From assembly GCA_008360975.2 (NCBI GenBank), contig CM039182.1, positions 88,567,405-88,631,404 on the forward strand: 64,000 nt of DNA, read 5' to 3'. The notes under the pieces were generated by a model, which worked only from the letters and a program-made list of their open reading frames with translations, did not search any database and was not told the origin of the DNA. The number at the start of each line of letters is the position of its first letter. Positions within the stretch are counted from its first letter, which is position 1. Both the position numbers and the translations under genes were made by a program. This DNA comes from Lichenostomus cassidix (lineage: Eukaryota; Chordata; Aves; Passeriformes; Meliphagidae). Of this stretch, positions 1 through 13,116 are shown in pieces.

Positions 1-3000
1 CATGGAGGCACACTGGCATTTCAAAAGAGTTTGGAAGCACAGTGTGGAGTGTAAAGTCATAGAAGGGGTTCCACAGCGTGGCCTTGTGGAACAGATCCAG
101 TGCAACCCATTGATAGCCTCTTGAGCCACAGCAGCCTGGAATCTATTGGCAAGGCTGGATACTCCTGCAACACAAAGCATGGGAAGGTCTTTAGAGTGTT
201 CCTACAGCAAACAGGTGGCTATTGAACCTGGCAGCAAGGGTGTCACAAGGAAATGCTGTGACTGGTCCCATATCCTCTGGGGATATAGGGAGATGACCCA
301 CACAGATCCTGCCTTTTCTTCCTGTAAATATTTGCAATTTTCCTGTTGTCCATTAATCAGCTTCACTGTACAAAAATATTTAAAGAGTTAAATATTTAAA
401 GGGCTGAGTAACAAACACATAAACACTATGTGATACTAGAACTGGGAGGCATTACAGAGAAACTGTCTTGAAATAGAGAAATCAGGGAAAAAGGGGGAAG
501 TACATGGAGAATCTAAAGACTGTTGAAAAAGCCCATATCTCCAGAAACGTGTAAACAAAGAATACAACAATGTAATCTCTTGGAGGAAACTAGGTAATAA
601 TGAAAAAAAAGTGTGTGATCATTTTCAAAACTATTTGATCCTGTTGAGTTTCAGTTTAGGCTCATATGAAAACAGAATAGTTACCAGACAATGCCACTGA
701 AGTCACAAATAATTAAATCTCACCAACAGTTGTTTTAAAGGAAGCTGTAACATGAAAATAAACTTTGAAGGCTATGTATGGCTACTGAATTAAGTATGCA
801 ACTGTAAAGAGATTGTTTCCATTAAATCCCTAATTTGAGAATAGACCTCAGAAGACTTCAGAGAGCCAAAAACAAGAAGCTAACCACAAGGGGAATTCAA
901 TTTACAGTTGGAAGAACTGGAAGAGCAGAATAAACCTGCTAAGCATAAAGACCACATGACAAATTTTGGTGAAAGGATGATGAAGGTAAAGAAAACACAG
1001 GGTGGGCCTTCAAGCTGTATACAGAGACAAAATACAATTAATTTTGAAACAGCAAACAGAGTGATAGCAAGACTGCTAAAATACAAGAATATAATTACGT
1101 TTTGAAAATGCCCACCATTGATGGACAATTTTTTTTTTCAAAAGCATTCCAACACTTAGAAACCATCTCTATTGAGAAATAAAACCTTTTCATTTTTAAG
1201 AAAAGACATGACACCACTAACATCCCCCACAAATATTAGATTGTTCAGAGTTAAGAGGATTTTGGCAGAGAGTATTTAATCTACTGTAAAAATATAAGCA
1301 ACAACACCAATGAAGAGGATTTGTTTATGGGAACTGTTAAAGAGAAACCATGTCCATTGACTGAAATACTATATTAAACATAAATTAAATGTATTAAATA
1401 TAAATTGGACATTGGTGAAAAATGAATCTGAGAGCTGCAAATTGTTTGGAGAGAAAAATCTAGTCTTAATAGAAGTATACATGAACTATATACAGAGGTA
1501 AAACAAAAAATCCTGACAGATTAATTATTGGAATTATGTCAGAAGCAGGATATCTATATTGAAGTGAATGCATAAGAGACTGCAAGTTCCTGCAAAAGAA
1601 TTGATATTGTAGAAGAACAAGGAAACATGAAAATGGAAATTGCAAGAAAAAACAGAAGACAAGAAAACAAATGTATAGAAGTGGCAAAGGAATATCCAAA
1701 TCATAATAAGTATTCCATTGCCATCAATAAAATTATAATTGAAATAAAAGAGGTACTGCTAATAACGTGGGCATTTTAAATTAAATAGATAAAATAAATA
1801 AATATATTATGACACATGAAATGAAAAGGTCACCTGGTGACATTCATATAAATATTTATACATTATTTTCTCATACAGGGAAATGTATATACTATATGTT
1901 GAAATTATCCAGGAAAGGACACTATTAGAAATTATGTCTGCAAACTCTGTAAATCAAACAAGAAAAACTAACATTTACTAGACATTGTGCCATGTCAGAG
2001 GCAGACAGTGAACCACAATTTAATTTTCTCAAGTTAAAAATGTTATTATGGAAAATAGTGCTGCAATTGTGGGGGGAAAAAAACCATCAACCAAATTAAA
2101 AGAAAACACCCACATGAGTAATAAAAAATTAATTTTGATGCAGTGAAAATTTCAGGAATTATTCAAACCTAATATGAAGCTGTATAAAAAACCAAAAGCC
2201 TCCCATTACTGTGCCAGAGCAATGCTAATTCACACTCAGTGCTGGGAGCTAACCAACTCTTGAAGAGCCCAGCACCAGATGCTGTGAAGAGTCATCCTGA
2301 GTCAACATTCTTCACAGATATTGCACATATTTAAGGTTCCTTCTCAGATAATGTAAATCTTTTTCACCTGTACCAGTCAAGCAATAATGTACTAATATTT
2401 CCAAAGTTCACCTCCAGTGACATCTGTAAACGAATTTAGACTGTTAATCCAACTTTTGCCCTTTCTGTCTCATGAAACATCGTCCTGGACAATCATAGAC
2501 ATTTGTGTCCATAGCAGCCAGCACCTAATTTAGAGAACAAAAGGTTTCTCCTTCATACATGTTGCAAGAAATACATGGGAGATGTACCCACTCTTTATCA
2601 TCTACCCTTCCATTCTTGACTAAATTTATAGAGGATCTAGGAATAAACATCTGCAAGGTCACTCGGGTGATGCAGAGAACATATATTAGAGACTACACAG
2701 ACTTAGGTCATCTCCCTGAGCAGAAGCAGCTTTAATGTTTTGTTAGATGATTGCTGCCTGTCAGTGTACAAGAGCAAGACATCCTCTCTCATCATCTGGA
2801 ATGGTCAGCTTCACCAGTGGGAGACAGTGGGGGCTTGCCTCACAGTGGTGCTGGAGGCAAGCTGAGTGGATTAGTAGGATTTACATCCCTCCTGGCAGGA
2901 CATACCCAAAACAGTTATGTGAAAACACTTTTCCATGTCTCAGTCCCTCCTTTATCAATCCCACATTTTTTCTCTATATCTATTTGGAATCTGCTTGCAG

Positions 3001-3168
3001 CAGCAAGAAATGATCCTACAACACAAATCCCAGAGGAGGTAGTATTTTCATGATGCAAACTTTGCCTTCCCCTTCAACGCCTAAGATGGCCTAATATTTG
3101 GAAAAAGTCAGTTCATTAATTAAATAATTGAAATACAGATAATGTTGGCAGTCAGGGAAACCCCACTT
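1..3168. other. A+T-rich unique sequence, no gene seen
   Basis: No frame here looks like a protein. The first 310 bases are somewhat richer in G+C but match no repeat I know. Two overlapping open frames of 88 and 100 codons at 2747-3053 are offset from one another, have no recognisable domain and no clear splice context, and are probably chance. A simple A/T-rich patch lies near 1790-1860. The rest looks like neutral intergenic or intronic DNA. Confidence 0.6.
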
Positions 3169-3270
3169 TTAAGAATCATGGAATCATGGAGTCATGGAAT
3201 CATGGACTAGTTTGGATTGGTTTGGAAGGTACATTTAAAGGTCATCTCACACAGTTTCCTTTGACTGAAT
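3169..3270 (-). mobile_element. CR1 retrotransposon, 3' end only
   Basis: Four tandem 8-bp units (GAATCATG, one with a G) lie at 3173-3204, followed by TTTGGATTGG, TTGGAAGG and a diverged 'AAAGGTCATCT'. Read on the minus strand this is the CR1 3' terminus: a 'GACCTT..CCAACC..ACCA' core followed by an (ATTCCATG)n tail. Only about 100 bp remain, so it was either severely 5'-truncated on insertion or has eroded. No coding sequence is left. The tail orientation fixes the strand. Confidence 0.85.
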
Positions 3271-6135
3271 AAATATCATTTACTCTTCCTCAACTGAGTC
3301 TGTGTATTTATTCCATGCAGAGTTTTATGTTACCATAGCTCTACTGGTAGTTTTTAAAATAACATTATGTACCAGTACATAACATTTTTGTAATCAATCC
3401 TATGACATCCATAAGAAGCACAGACTGCCATGAGTGCCACCATCATTCATCCCTGATGCAAGATGCATTTCCTTTAAATTATATCGGAAATGACAACTAC
3501 CAAGGCACTGATATCTTTCCAAAGCAGATTAAAACAAATAAAAATCCAGCCAAAAGAAAATGTTACACACCATATGTCACAGAAGGAACAAACCAGACGT
3601 GATATATGTTTATCATATGCTAGAAAGTTCTCAGCATGAAAACAGCAGTTGAAACGAATCACACACTTGAATGCCACTGCAAACTGCAAAATGCTTCTGA
3701 CTTCATGTAAATAAAATACCTTCTGCCTGCCTCCATTCTACTTCTTCAATAGAAAGAATGATTAAATCATTAATTACATTGCAAGAAAGAGCCAGGCCCT
3801 CCTAAAACAGTAGGTATTTGTTTTTTCTGTACGTCTCTCAAGATAACAAACAGATATAAGAATAGGTGAGAAGTTTTTATTTATTTATCTTCATACATAA
3901 AAATTGATTTTATTTCAGTATGGCAATAAATTTGGGTAGTATAAAGTTTATGTGCCTTTTTATTACTTCATGTTTTATTTTACAGATTATTTGGTTGGTG
4001 GTTGACTAACCCAATTATACACAAAGCTACTAAATCAGCTGTTTAGTAAGGTTTAGGAAGTTTTCTTGTCTACTGAGTATTAAAACATTTGCCTAAATAT
4101 AAAGGTACAATGACTTCCAACATTTAAGCAGCAAGTAGGGTAGACAAACAAGGTAGTAGCTCACTAATCCACTGAAATGTATATATCATTGCTAGATGAA
4201 AAATGTGGAAAAGGTAGAAAGTAAGCATTTTGCATTCAGGAGCAAATACTTCATAGTGGTAAATTAAGTTATCTTTACTGGAAGAAAATTAACAGGAATT
4301 CCCCAATGTATATAATTGTGTAATATTTACCTTCTTCTTTTTCTCTGACACAGAGCAGTAGCTAACCACATCTTAACCTTGGCATATATTATTTCTATTA
4401 ATGTAATAAAATGGCTATAATGTTTTGCTGTCTCTTTTTCATGTATTCCCTAGAATGAACCACTGGTGGGCAGCAGCCAAGTGCAGTGTGGGTGAGAGGG
4501 ATTGCAAGATAAAAATGAAACTTTACCAATCAGTGCAAAAAGTTATGTAAACCAGAGAGATAACATTGGAGGGTAAGGGAGTTTTTGCTATCAGATGTTC
4601 TGCTTCAAAAACTCATCATACTGCTTTCTAAAATTCAGGCTGGTCACTGAAGTAATTCAGAAATCAATATCACAAACATTAAAGAATGAGACTTAATGGC
4701 ATTCAGAGTAAAATAGGAGTGATTTTAATCACTTCAGATGGCACCGTACTTCCATTTTTAAAGGTATTTTCTCAAAAAAATGTAGGTGTCATACAACTGC
4801 AACAAATTATTGCAACAGTCGTCTGAGCTTTTTGTAGCATCTTAAAAATTTAGAGTCACAGGAGAAATCAGGAAGGGCAAAAAATGTAAGAGTTGTATGA
4901 ATTCAATCAAAAATGGCAGACACAAAATGCACTGGCATACCAGGCACAATGTAGGGAAAAGTGATAATGAATGACATCAGATAACTATCTGTCCTGCATA
5001 TTTAAATTTAAATCTCCTGGAACATTGAAAGCTTTTACTTGCTCAATGAAAAGGTGCCCTGTACTTGGACAGGACTGCTTGGCTCCACAGCAAGGTCCAA
5101 AGTCAACAGTAGCAATTACATTACCTAAGTCATACTAAAAATAGTTATTGCCAATTCCTTTTAATGTATAGTTGCTGTTATTATTGTTGATACTGATTTG
5201 GATAGAATCGTGCTTGGAGAGAAAGAAACTTTCCTTCTCTCATTTTCTTGCTTTCTTGTTCTTCCATTTAGTCATTAATGCTGATGTTCAAATCCTATAT
5301 TTGGTAACTTCTCCTACTACCGAAAAACAAAAACCTCCCTGAGCCACACACAGCAGAGGGTCACAGACATGGCAAGTACCATAGGGCTACCTGTTAAACC
5401 TAAGCTGTTCTTGATGTTGATATGCTCATATTGACCATATCAGGTCAGGCACAGGTCAATACCTTTAATTTCAGCAAAAATCTGTTATAACTGTGTGATA
5501 ATGCTGTGGTTGGACCTTGTTTCTGAAGTGCAGTATTCTTTATTTACTATTTCTGCTCCTGAACTGAAATCCCTCACAAACTTAGTAAGAGATGCAATGA
5601 TCCCTGGCATAAATTCTCCTTCAAATATGATATCACTTAATTTGAGCTATTAGCTTCCACTATTAAGAATCATTACTCCATATAAGCAATAACACATACA
5701 ATTATATTTCCACTAAATAAGACCATAGAAGATATCATGTGAGGAAGGTTTAAGTATGTTCCCTTAAATATTTTAATTTTAATATACTTTAGAACATTAA
5801 AGTTAAAACTGTGATGTTATTAACTTGCCAATATAGTGTGTTAATATGTACTCCACAACTGAAACAAATAAGCATTATCGCATTATCAAGTTACTAAAAC
5901 TATGACGTAAAAATGTTTTTTGTACACTGATCAAGATTTATCTTAAAATATATATATTGTTGTGAGTTTAGCTACCCAATTCTGCTAGAGTGGCTATTTC
6001 CAACCTCTTTGGCACAAAACTTCTCTCTGGTTTGTAGACATATGAGTTCATTGACACTTTATATGCTCATTGCTCCTTTTTGGACAACATCCTTTATTGT
6101 ACATGACTCTTCTCTTTTCTCCACCCCTTAATATG
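3271..6135. other. A+T-rich unique sequence, no gene seen
   Basis: No coding, RNA or repeat feature can be supported. Short A/T-only stretches occur, for example around 5760-5800 and 5945-5960. The open frames at 3402-3602 (+) and 3474-3689 (-) overlap on opposite strands and carry no recognisable motif. Confidence 0.55.
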
Positions 6136-6332
6136 TTTATGCATAATATTTATAACTCTTCATTTTGCTAGACTACACAAAGCTAGCTTATCTTGGCTTC
6201 TGTTATGCTGTAAATCCAACATTTCCCTGATCATCACTGCATGTGTTTTAATGTCAATATTTTTTATACTGAACATGGCCATCCAGAAGTAGACACAGTG
6301 TAAGAGGAGGGTCTCCCTGAACTCCTATATTT
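6136..6332 (-). mobile_element. Ancient CR1/L3-like LINE fragment, highly diverged
   Basis: A chain of short matches occurs in the right order for the reverse complement of an old sauropsid CR1: 'TTTGCTAGACTACACAAAGC' at 6164-6183, 'CCTGATCATC' near 6227-6236, then 'ACTGAACATGG.CATCCAGAA' and 'GACACAGTGTAAG.GGAGGGT' at about 6268-6312. These correspond to the 3' region of ORF2 in copies common in turtles and in older layers of bird genomes. Frequent substitutions and indels indicate great age. The ends are uncertain by tens of bases. Confidence 0.55.
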
Positions 6333-9300
6333 GCTAGTTAGTGAAGAAATGGGATGAAGGAGACCTCTCAAGAGACACTGTAGAGAACCTTTTGCGGGTG
6401 TACCTCATGCTTGCAAGTTATTAATATGAACAACTATATTTCTTTTTCTCATATATTTCTTTTTCTCTCTTATTTCCAGCTGCAGAATTAAAAGGTTATA
6501 GAAATTCTTCTACTACTACTCTTAAAGCATTAGGTCACTCACTTTCTGTAATATTATTTTTCTATTTCCATTGCTTCCAGTGTCAAGGTATTTGAATTCT
6601 CACTGCATGCCAGTTTAATCCTTCATCATGTTGACAGCACCTCATGCCGTCAGCATATTTTCTCATTTTAACATATTTTGTTTCATAATAAAAACATTCA
6701 GTAAGATCTGTGGTTAAAGAAACTCCCTCCAGCTTCAAAGGTTCTTCTTTTTTATTCTCTGTATCTACTGTGGTGAATCAATAAATCTCAGGCCTTCTCA
6801 AAGACTTGCTTCTTCACAGTGTCATTATAAAGCTCTGATGCCATTCCTTTCATTTTGCCATATATTTTTTCCCTTAAATAAGTGATCTTGTCTTTAGGGA
6901 TTCTTCTTGAACTTCAGAGCTCAAAATTTTTCCACCTATATTAGGTCTGTGACTTGATAATATATTTAAGGGTGCCATGTGTCTCTCCATATTTAAATCT
7001 GGTAAAATAATCTGCCTCTGGCCATGATGATTGTGAAGAAGAGAAATGAACTGAATGCAGAGGCATCCGAGCCTGAAATCTTGAAACAAAATATTTAGGA
7101 CCTTGAGCTGCTCTCTCCTTTGACTTTAGTAGATTCTAAACAAGTATCTTATTATGATGATTAAAACACCAACATTGTTCCAGCCATAAAATTTTCTCTA
7201 CAGATTCTACATAGAAGGAAGAGAACAGATTGTGTTATGAAGGACTCATGTGTCGTGCTCAGTCTGGGACATTTGTCGATGATGTGCAGAAGAACATCAG
7301 CACCTCATTCATCTCCTAATACCTAGGAAAAACCTATAGGAAGGAAAAGCCACAGGGATTACTTTGCGGAACTCACTGGTGTATATTTGCCTACACAAAT
7401 TTCCCCCAGATCAGCATTTTATAAGTCACATTCAGACCCAGAGAACAGTCATTACTGAATAAATGTTTATCACTTTTCTTTACAGTGAGAATGGAAATGG
7501 TCTCCTTTGAAAAATTCACAAGGCTCTGACCCCATCTGTGTATGGCTCCCATACCCTGAAACAAACCTACTGAGCAGGAGCAAGCCTCAGGAGTCTGGCA
7601 AAGAGAGTCAGCATATTTCTAACACAGAAACTGGTGACATCTCAAACAGCCAGAATCTAGTTTGTGGATAAAACTTGGGATGGTACCACTGCTTTCATCT
7701 TCTCATCTCTGACTGCAACCCTCATGAGCACATGGCCTGTAGAACATCTCTGGCTTTCTCTCCTAGAAAAATGCTATGATTCAGTACTGCCTTTCCTATA
7801 CCATGAGAAAAAGGTACATCATGTTTTGAGCAGAAAAAGAGCCATTATTTTTTCCTCTTCCTGATTTTGGAGGGGTTTTTTGTGGTTGATATTTTGGGGT
7901 TTTTAAATGGTAGGGAAAAAAAGTGAGGCTTACCTAACTCATTGAATTATGTTTTGCATCAGCATTTCACTGTGGGTGAAAAATCGAGATTAAGAAATTG
8001 TGATGTAGTTAAATTTGGCACTAGCTCATAAAATCCCACTTACTTGTGAATGTATGTTTTCTTCATTCTATTTTGTCAATGAAGGTCAGCTGCACAGAGT
8101 CCAGTGGACTAAAGTGAGATTATGGCAACATGAGTACAAAACATAGAATTGCTAATTTCTGCACCACATATCATTTCGATAAGGTAAAGTGCATTTTTTA
8201 GCAACTGAACTTTGATGCATACAATTTTCATTAGGCAAAATAAATTGAAATTTCTTATATATAATGAAACTATCCTATCATGATGCAAAATTTTGTTGTA
8301 AGCCACTCCCAGACCAAAAATTTCTTTCTCTCTAAAGATGCCTTTTTTAAACACATTTACACCTAATTAAATAATATTGTCTAGCGTGTCAAAAAACTAA
8401 TACCAATAATATTTTGCAAGAGTTTTGTTATGATAATGAGATCTGAAAGTGATTAATTTAGAGACACATAGAAACACTTCCAGTCTATCATGAACTATCA
8501 CATTGCCGTATAGAGATTAAGGAAATTATATTGAATTTGTGTTAGAAGTGCAATCATGTATATCATGGCTGTTACCTGTTGTTTCTCTGGGGTGTGAGAG
8601 AAGAGATACTACAACTGTTTTTCTTGCCAGTACCTGGCTAGATGTTTCCCTGTACTCCTACTAGCATCTTTGTTGCACTATTTTAAACTAAGTCAGTAAA
8701 ACATCTGAACTGGAATAATTCCACTGTCTCTTCAATCTAATTTCCACAGAAATAAAAGATCTGCGTCCCTTTTCAGATATTGTATTTTGATTGCATACTA
8801 TGAGACTACTTTGTACATGGATAGCAATGATGCATAAAACCTTGTACAGTCTAATGAATCATACAAAATACTGTTGGGACACAGGATGCTGTGTACTTTC
8901 TACATCTCAGTGCTATTATTATTCAAGCTGCATACAAAGGAAGGACCTCAGCTCAGGAACAAAGTTATTCTCTAGTTTTGTGTCTGTCAGAGTCTTACAC
9001 ATCCTAATTATCTAAAGCTCACCTACACTAACAGAGTCCAGCACTATAGGTGTAAGCCTGCTGAACAAAAGAATCTGTGCTGAAGAATAACCTACATGTC
9101 GTATCCTACAGATATTTTGGGGTCATTTCTTCAGATAAACTACATGACTATTGAGTAGTAGTGGCTGCAGCTTGTGAGTTAGACTCCTAGTGTGGACCTT
9201 CTGATTTACCCAACATCTAGCCCATGTGTTTTGACATATGTGCCAAAGCATGGTAAGTGACTAGGATGTTGAAGATTCATTTCAGATCCACAGTTAAACC

Positions 9301-10120
9301 TTAGTTTCACATAAGTTACAAAAAGTCTTATGGAAAAAAAAGATGAGTGTAAAACACATATTCATGAGAAGATGTATGTACTTTTCTCATTGCAAAACAA
9401 ATAAACCAAGAATATTTTTCAGGAAACCAAGATTAAGATGTCTAAGTACTTAAAAATGGACACATTAAAAAAATAAAAATTTAAATACTTCTAATAATCA
9501 CTTGACCTACTATTTGTTACTGAAACACCCAAGATCTGATTCTGTGTTCTTCAAAACTACTTTGAAAGAAAGAAAATTTGAGTTACTTGAAGACATTTCA
9601 TTAAGTATTATAAACTTAAATATATAAACCATATTTAGTCCTGAAAACTAACTAGATGTTATGAAGATTCAACCAGCTGAATCCTTGCTTTTTTTCTGCT
9701 GCTAAAAGTCTACCCTAAGGAAAAAAAATATACTGTTAAAAGTTGTTTACTGAATACTTAAACCTGACAGTGATGACCAGTTAAGGTGTAGCTTTAAAAT
9801 ACATGTGTTAAGCAAAGAAAATCTTACAGTACATCTGTGATCTCTGCTGAAGACTAAATATGAGTCACAAATGTTCCAGTCTAAACTAATATGTTGTATG
9901 TGTGTTTCCTCTCTGTGAGGAGCACAATATCTCAAATTAGACTTCAACAATAATCCTTCTTGCACCCTCTTCTAACAGAGAAACAGTCAGCAATGTGACA
10001 AGGAAAACATTGCTAAAAGCACCTAACAGCCTAGTACACATGGAACACAATTCTGAAGATTTGAAAATGTCCCAATCGTTTCAGAATCCCCATTATCCCT
10101 CCGTTTCTGCTGATGCAGTT
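6333..10120. other. A+T-rich unique sequence, no gene seen
   Basis: There are only short chance open frames (66-81 codons). A G/T-rich patch sits near 7862-7925. The segment at 6470-6860 is pyrimidine-rich and may extend the old LINE fragment to its left, but I could not match it. No RNA gene or simple repeat of note. Confidence 0.5.
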
Positions 10121-10440
10121 TGGATCACACAATAACAGAGACACAGAAACCTCAGTGGGGAGAGGTCCCTGTGCGTCCCCAGCACTGTTTCCTGCTTGGA
10201 ACATGACTAACAACCAACCGTGGGGAAGATCAGCCATAGCTTTGTACAGCTAAGTCTTGCAAATTTCTTGGGAGGGAGTCTCTATCCTTGGTCAGGACGC
10301 CCTGTCCCAGTTTCTGGGCCCCTCTTCTCACCATCCCAACAGCATTCTGTGGGTAGGATGGTGCCACCTCTGCCAGTGCTCTGCAGGGCTTGCTCAGACT
10401 GCTCTTGTCTATCTGTGCAGTATCTTCAATTGTATTGATT
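10121..10440. other. Locally G+C-richer segment with a hairpin, unassigned
   Basis: This segment is visibly richer in G+C than its flanks. It contains overlapping short open frames on both strands (68, 72 and 86 codons) with no recognisable domain. It also holds an inverted repeat at 10329-10363: CACCATCC pairs with GGATGGTG, and an inner ACAG/CTGT pair encloses a CATT loop. It could be an old unrecognised repeat, a small regulatory element or chance. Confidence 0.35.
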
Positions 10441-12698
10441 ACACCTTAGTCCTCCACCTTGCCCCTTATCATTCCAGATATTGCACTGCCAACAGCGTTC
10501 TTGCTTCCAAAAGCTAGAGTTATGTCTCTAACCTAAATGTGGAAAACCCATTTAATTTTTCCACCTTTTATTAGATTATGAGATTCTATGCAGTTGGATC
10601 TACCACTGTAATTAATGAACTGTGGCCAGGGTTCCAAGAGCATCCTTTAGAAACTTAATGTTACTGAGCAACTGAGTACTGGTACATATTGAGGCGGGGT
10701 TCTCAAGCAATTAATTATCTTTCCTATGAAAAAAAAATAGACTTCTAACTTCAATTTGTCTATGTCCAACTTCTAATGACTGTGACTTGTTGCATGCATT
10801 TCACAGAGGTTAAAGAATTGAAAGCCATTGCTGCATGCACGTGCCAAGGTTACCTTCCACCTACATCTTTGAAAGAACCCAATAGGTTGATATTTTACTA
10901 CTCAACTTAAAGTACTGTACTCAGGTCTTGAATAATTTTCCTTCAGGTATATGGGCTGTGTCTTGCAAACCAACTATATTTTCTAACATTCCTCACTCTA
11001 TCCTCTTGTCAAAAGTAAAAAGTTCATGGTTGCCAACTATGGCTAGTTGCAGCATCCAAAAGACATAAGACTGAAAAAAAAATTGTAAAAACTATAAAGA
11101 AGGATTTACAAAATACATTCCTGTTAGGATAACAGAGGTAACTCCTCCTTGCTTCAACAGTACAGTCATACTTTCTATCAGGTGACAGGCAGAGGGATTT
11201 AAGCAGAGCTATCCAAGTATTGGTTTCTGGCCTGAGCAGTGTACTAGTAAGTTTTGGAAGAGTGTAGAGAGAAGCTTGGCTACAGAACCTTACAAATCAC
11301 AGGGGCCTTTTGGCTTTACATCTAAAAATTACAGAAGTACATACAATCCACTGTGAATGACATTCCATTTCTGTGATATAAATGAAATAGCAAAAAGGAA
11401 AGCAATACTACTTCTTCCTTTCCCACAAAAACTATAAGGCTTGATGCCAAAAGTCTATAAGGATTTTATTGCTTAAATACTGACTGGCTGCAGGCATCTG
11501 GACTCTGCAACATGTTTATTCTGATGCAAAGCCAAAAGCATTTTTTTTTTTAAATCTAGGAGAAACTCATCCTTCTCCTAATGAAGCAGTTAACTGCCCT
11601 CTGCCTAGAATAGTCATAAAATGCTAATTCACACAAGGTCATGAGAAAGCAGAAGAGGAGAACCCTGTGGGCTTCCATGTCATACCAATAACGACAATCC
11701 AGTCTTTTCCCTAAAGCAAGCAGCCTCCTTCTTAAGTGTCACTGAGCTTGATTTGTTCCAACACAGGCATGAGGGTTGAGGGTTTCTTCCTGACTGCAGC
11801 CTTGATAGCATGTTTGCAGTGTCAAGCAAATGTTTGCATTCCCATCTTTAACATCAAAGTATGAGGTCTGAAAGCAATTTTTAAAATGAAAACTTAAATG
11901 TAATTCAAGATTCTGGATGTAGTGTCTTGGGTGTAGGTTTTTACCTTAACCTAGCCAAACTCCAGAGTAAAACCAAATACTTGAAAAACAAATTATACAA
12001 AGGAGACATTTGCCACTGGCATCTTGTGAAGGATGACCATATTTTAAACAGCCACAGCAAACTTTTTCTGTGTGTCAAGTCACTTCAGCTTCGCAACAAG
12101 GTGGACATCAATTTGTAGATAAAATTTGGCAGAGTGCCTTTACCTATTTTCTTTCAATACAAATCCCACAAGGAGAAAAATCTGATCCAGGACAAAATGG
12201 GTGTAGAGAGACTTTATAACTGGTTCACTTTTTTCTTCAGAGAATTTCACATTAACCAGGCTGTAAAAGTTACTCACACACCTTTTCAAGTCAGGTTATG
12301 TTTTACTGCTTCTGCCTTTAGATGTTTGTCACAACAAAGCTGCAACTTCTGTTTGTGCAGGGAAAGTCTTTTGGCCCAAGGTACTCATCAAAGTGAGTGG
12401 CTTGGAGATCTCTACAGACTAAAACAATTTTTCTGACTGAAACTTAAAGCCACTGTAATGGTACAGTCACTGGTCACATTGCTGTTTCTGAAACAGCTAA
12501 CCAGTATTTACCTTGCCCTAAAGTGATCATGTAATGAAGGGACAAGCCTTTGGATTCACAGCTCAGATGTTTCCACTATCCTGAGCTGTTATCTACACAT
12601 CCACCTATCTGCATCCTGGGTTACAGCAACAGGACTACAGCCAGTAGGCCAAGTCAAGTTATTTTTTCTCTTCACTCAGCAAACATTTGCATGATCTA
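10441..12698. other. A+T-rich unique sequence, no gene seen
   Basis: No supported feature. Short homopolymers occur (A runs at about 10729-10737 and 11076-11083). The overlapping-region open frames at 11927-12118 and 12134-12436 (63 and 100 codons) read as nonsense and lack splice context. Confidence 0.55.
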
Positions 12699-13116
12699 GA
12701 ATACTGATTGCAGTTTTGGGCTCAGAAAATAAAAATGTTGATCAAAGAAAGTAGGTGCAGCATGGGAGCCACAAAGACGATCAGAAGCACGACCATCCTT
12801 TAAGGAGAGGCTGGGACAATTGGATTTGTTCAGGTTGGGGACGAGACAGCTTTGGGAGTACTCAATACTAATTCTAGCTTAACCACATTAGAGCAGTTTT
12901 TTGAGGTGATCAGGCCAGAGTTTCCTCAGTGATGGGAGGATGAGAGTCAAAGGCATAACCTGAAACAGGAGAGGTTCAGTCAAGCAGAGATTGTGCAAGC
13001 CAAATCCTTGAGTTTTCAAGACTTGTAAGACCAGCTAAAGCACTGAGCAGACCAGCCTGACCTCATAGCTGACCTTGCTTTGAGCAGGAGGTGGGACTAG
13101 AGTCCTCCTGAGATGG
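12699..13116 (+). mobile_element. CR1 retrotransposon, 3' ORF2 end and 3' UTR, old
   Basis: This begins at the conserved 'GAATACTG.TTGCAGTTTTGG' block, the nucleotide form of the 'YCVQFW'-like C-terminus of CR1 ORF2. It continues through 'CACAAAGACGATCAGAAG', 'GAGAGGCTGGGACAA', 'TTGTTCAGGTTGGGGACGAGA' and 'AGAGTTTCCTCAGTGATGGG' to 'GACTAGAGTCCTCCTGAGATGG' split by small changes, matching the CR1 3' UTR. Many indels break the frame. It stops before the usual ATTCTATG tail, so the 3' terminus is eroded. Compared with the copy near 44 kb it is clearly more diverged, hence older. Confidence 0.8.

Noticed and set aside
1..310. Left-edge G+C-richer segment as a retroviral LTR or gene end
   Set aside because: No TG...CA termini, polyadenylation arrangement, primer-binding site or protein motif could be found, and the left side is cut by the window edge.
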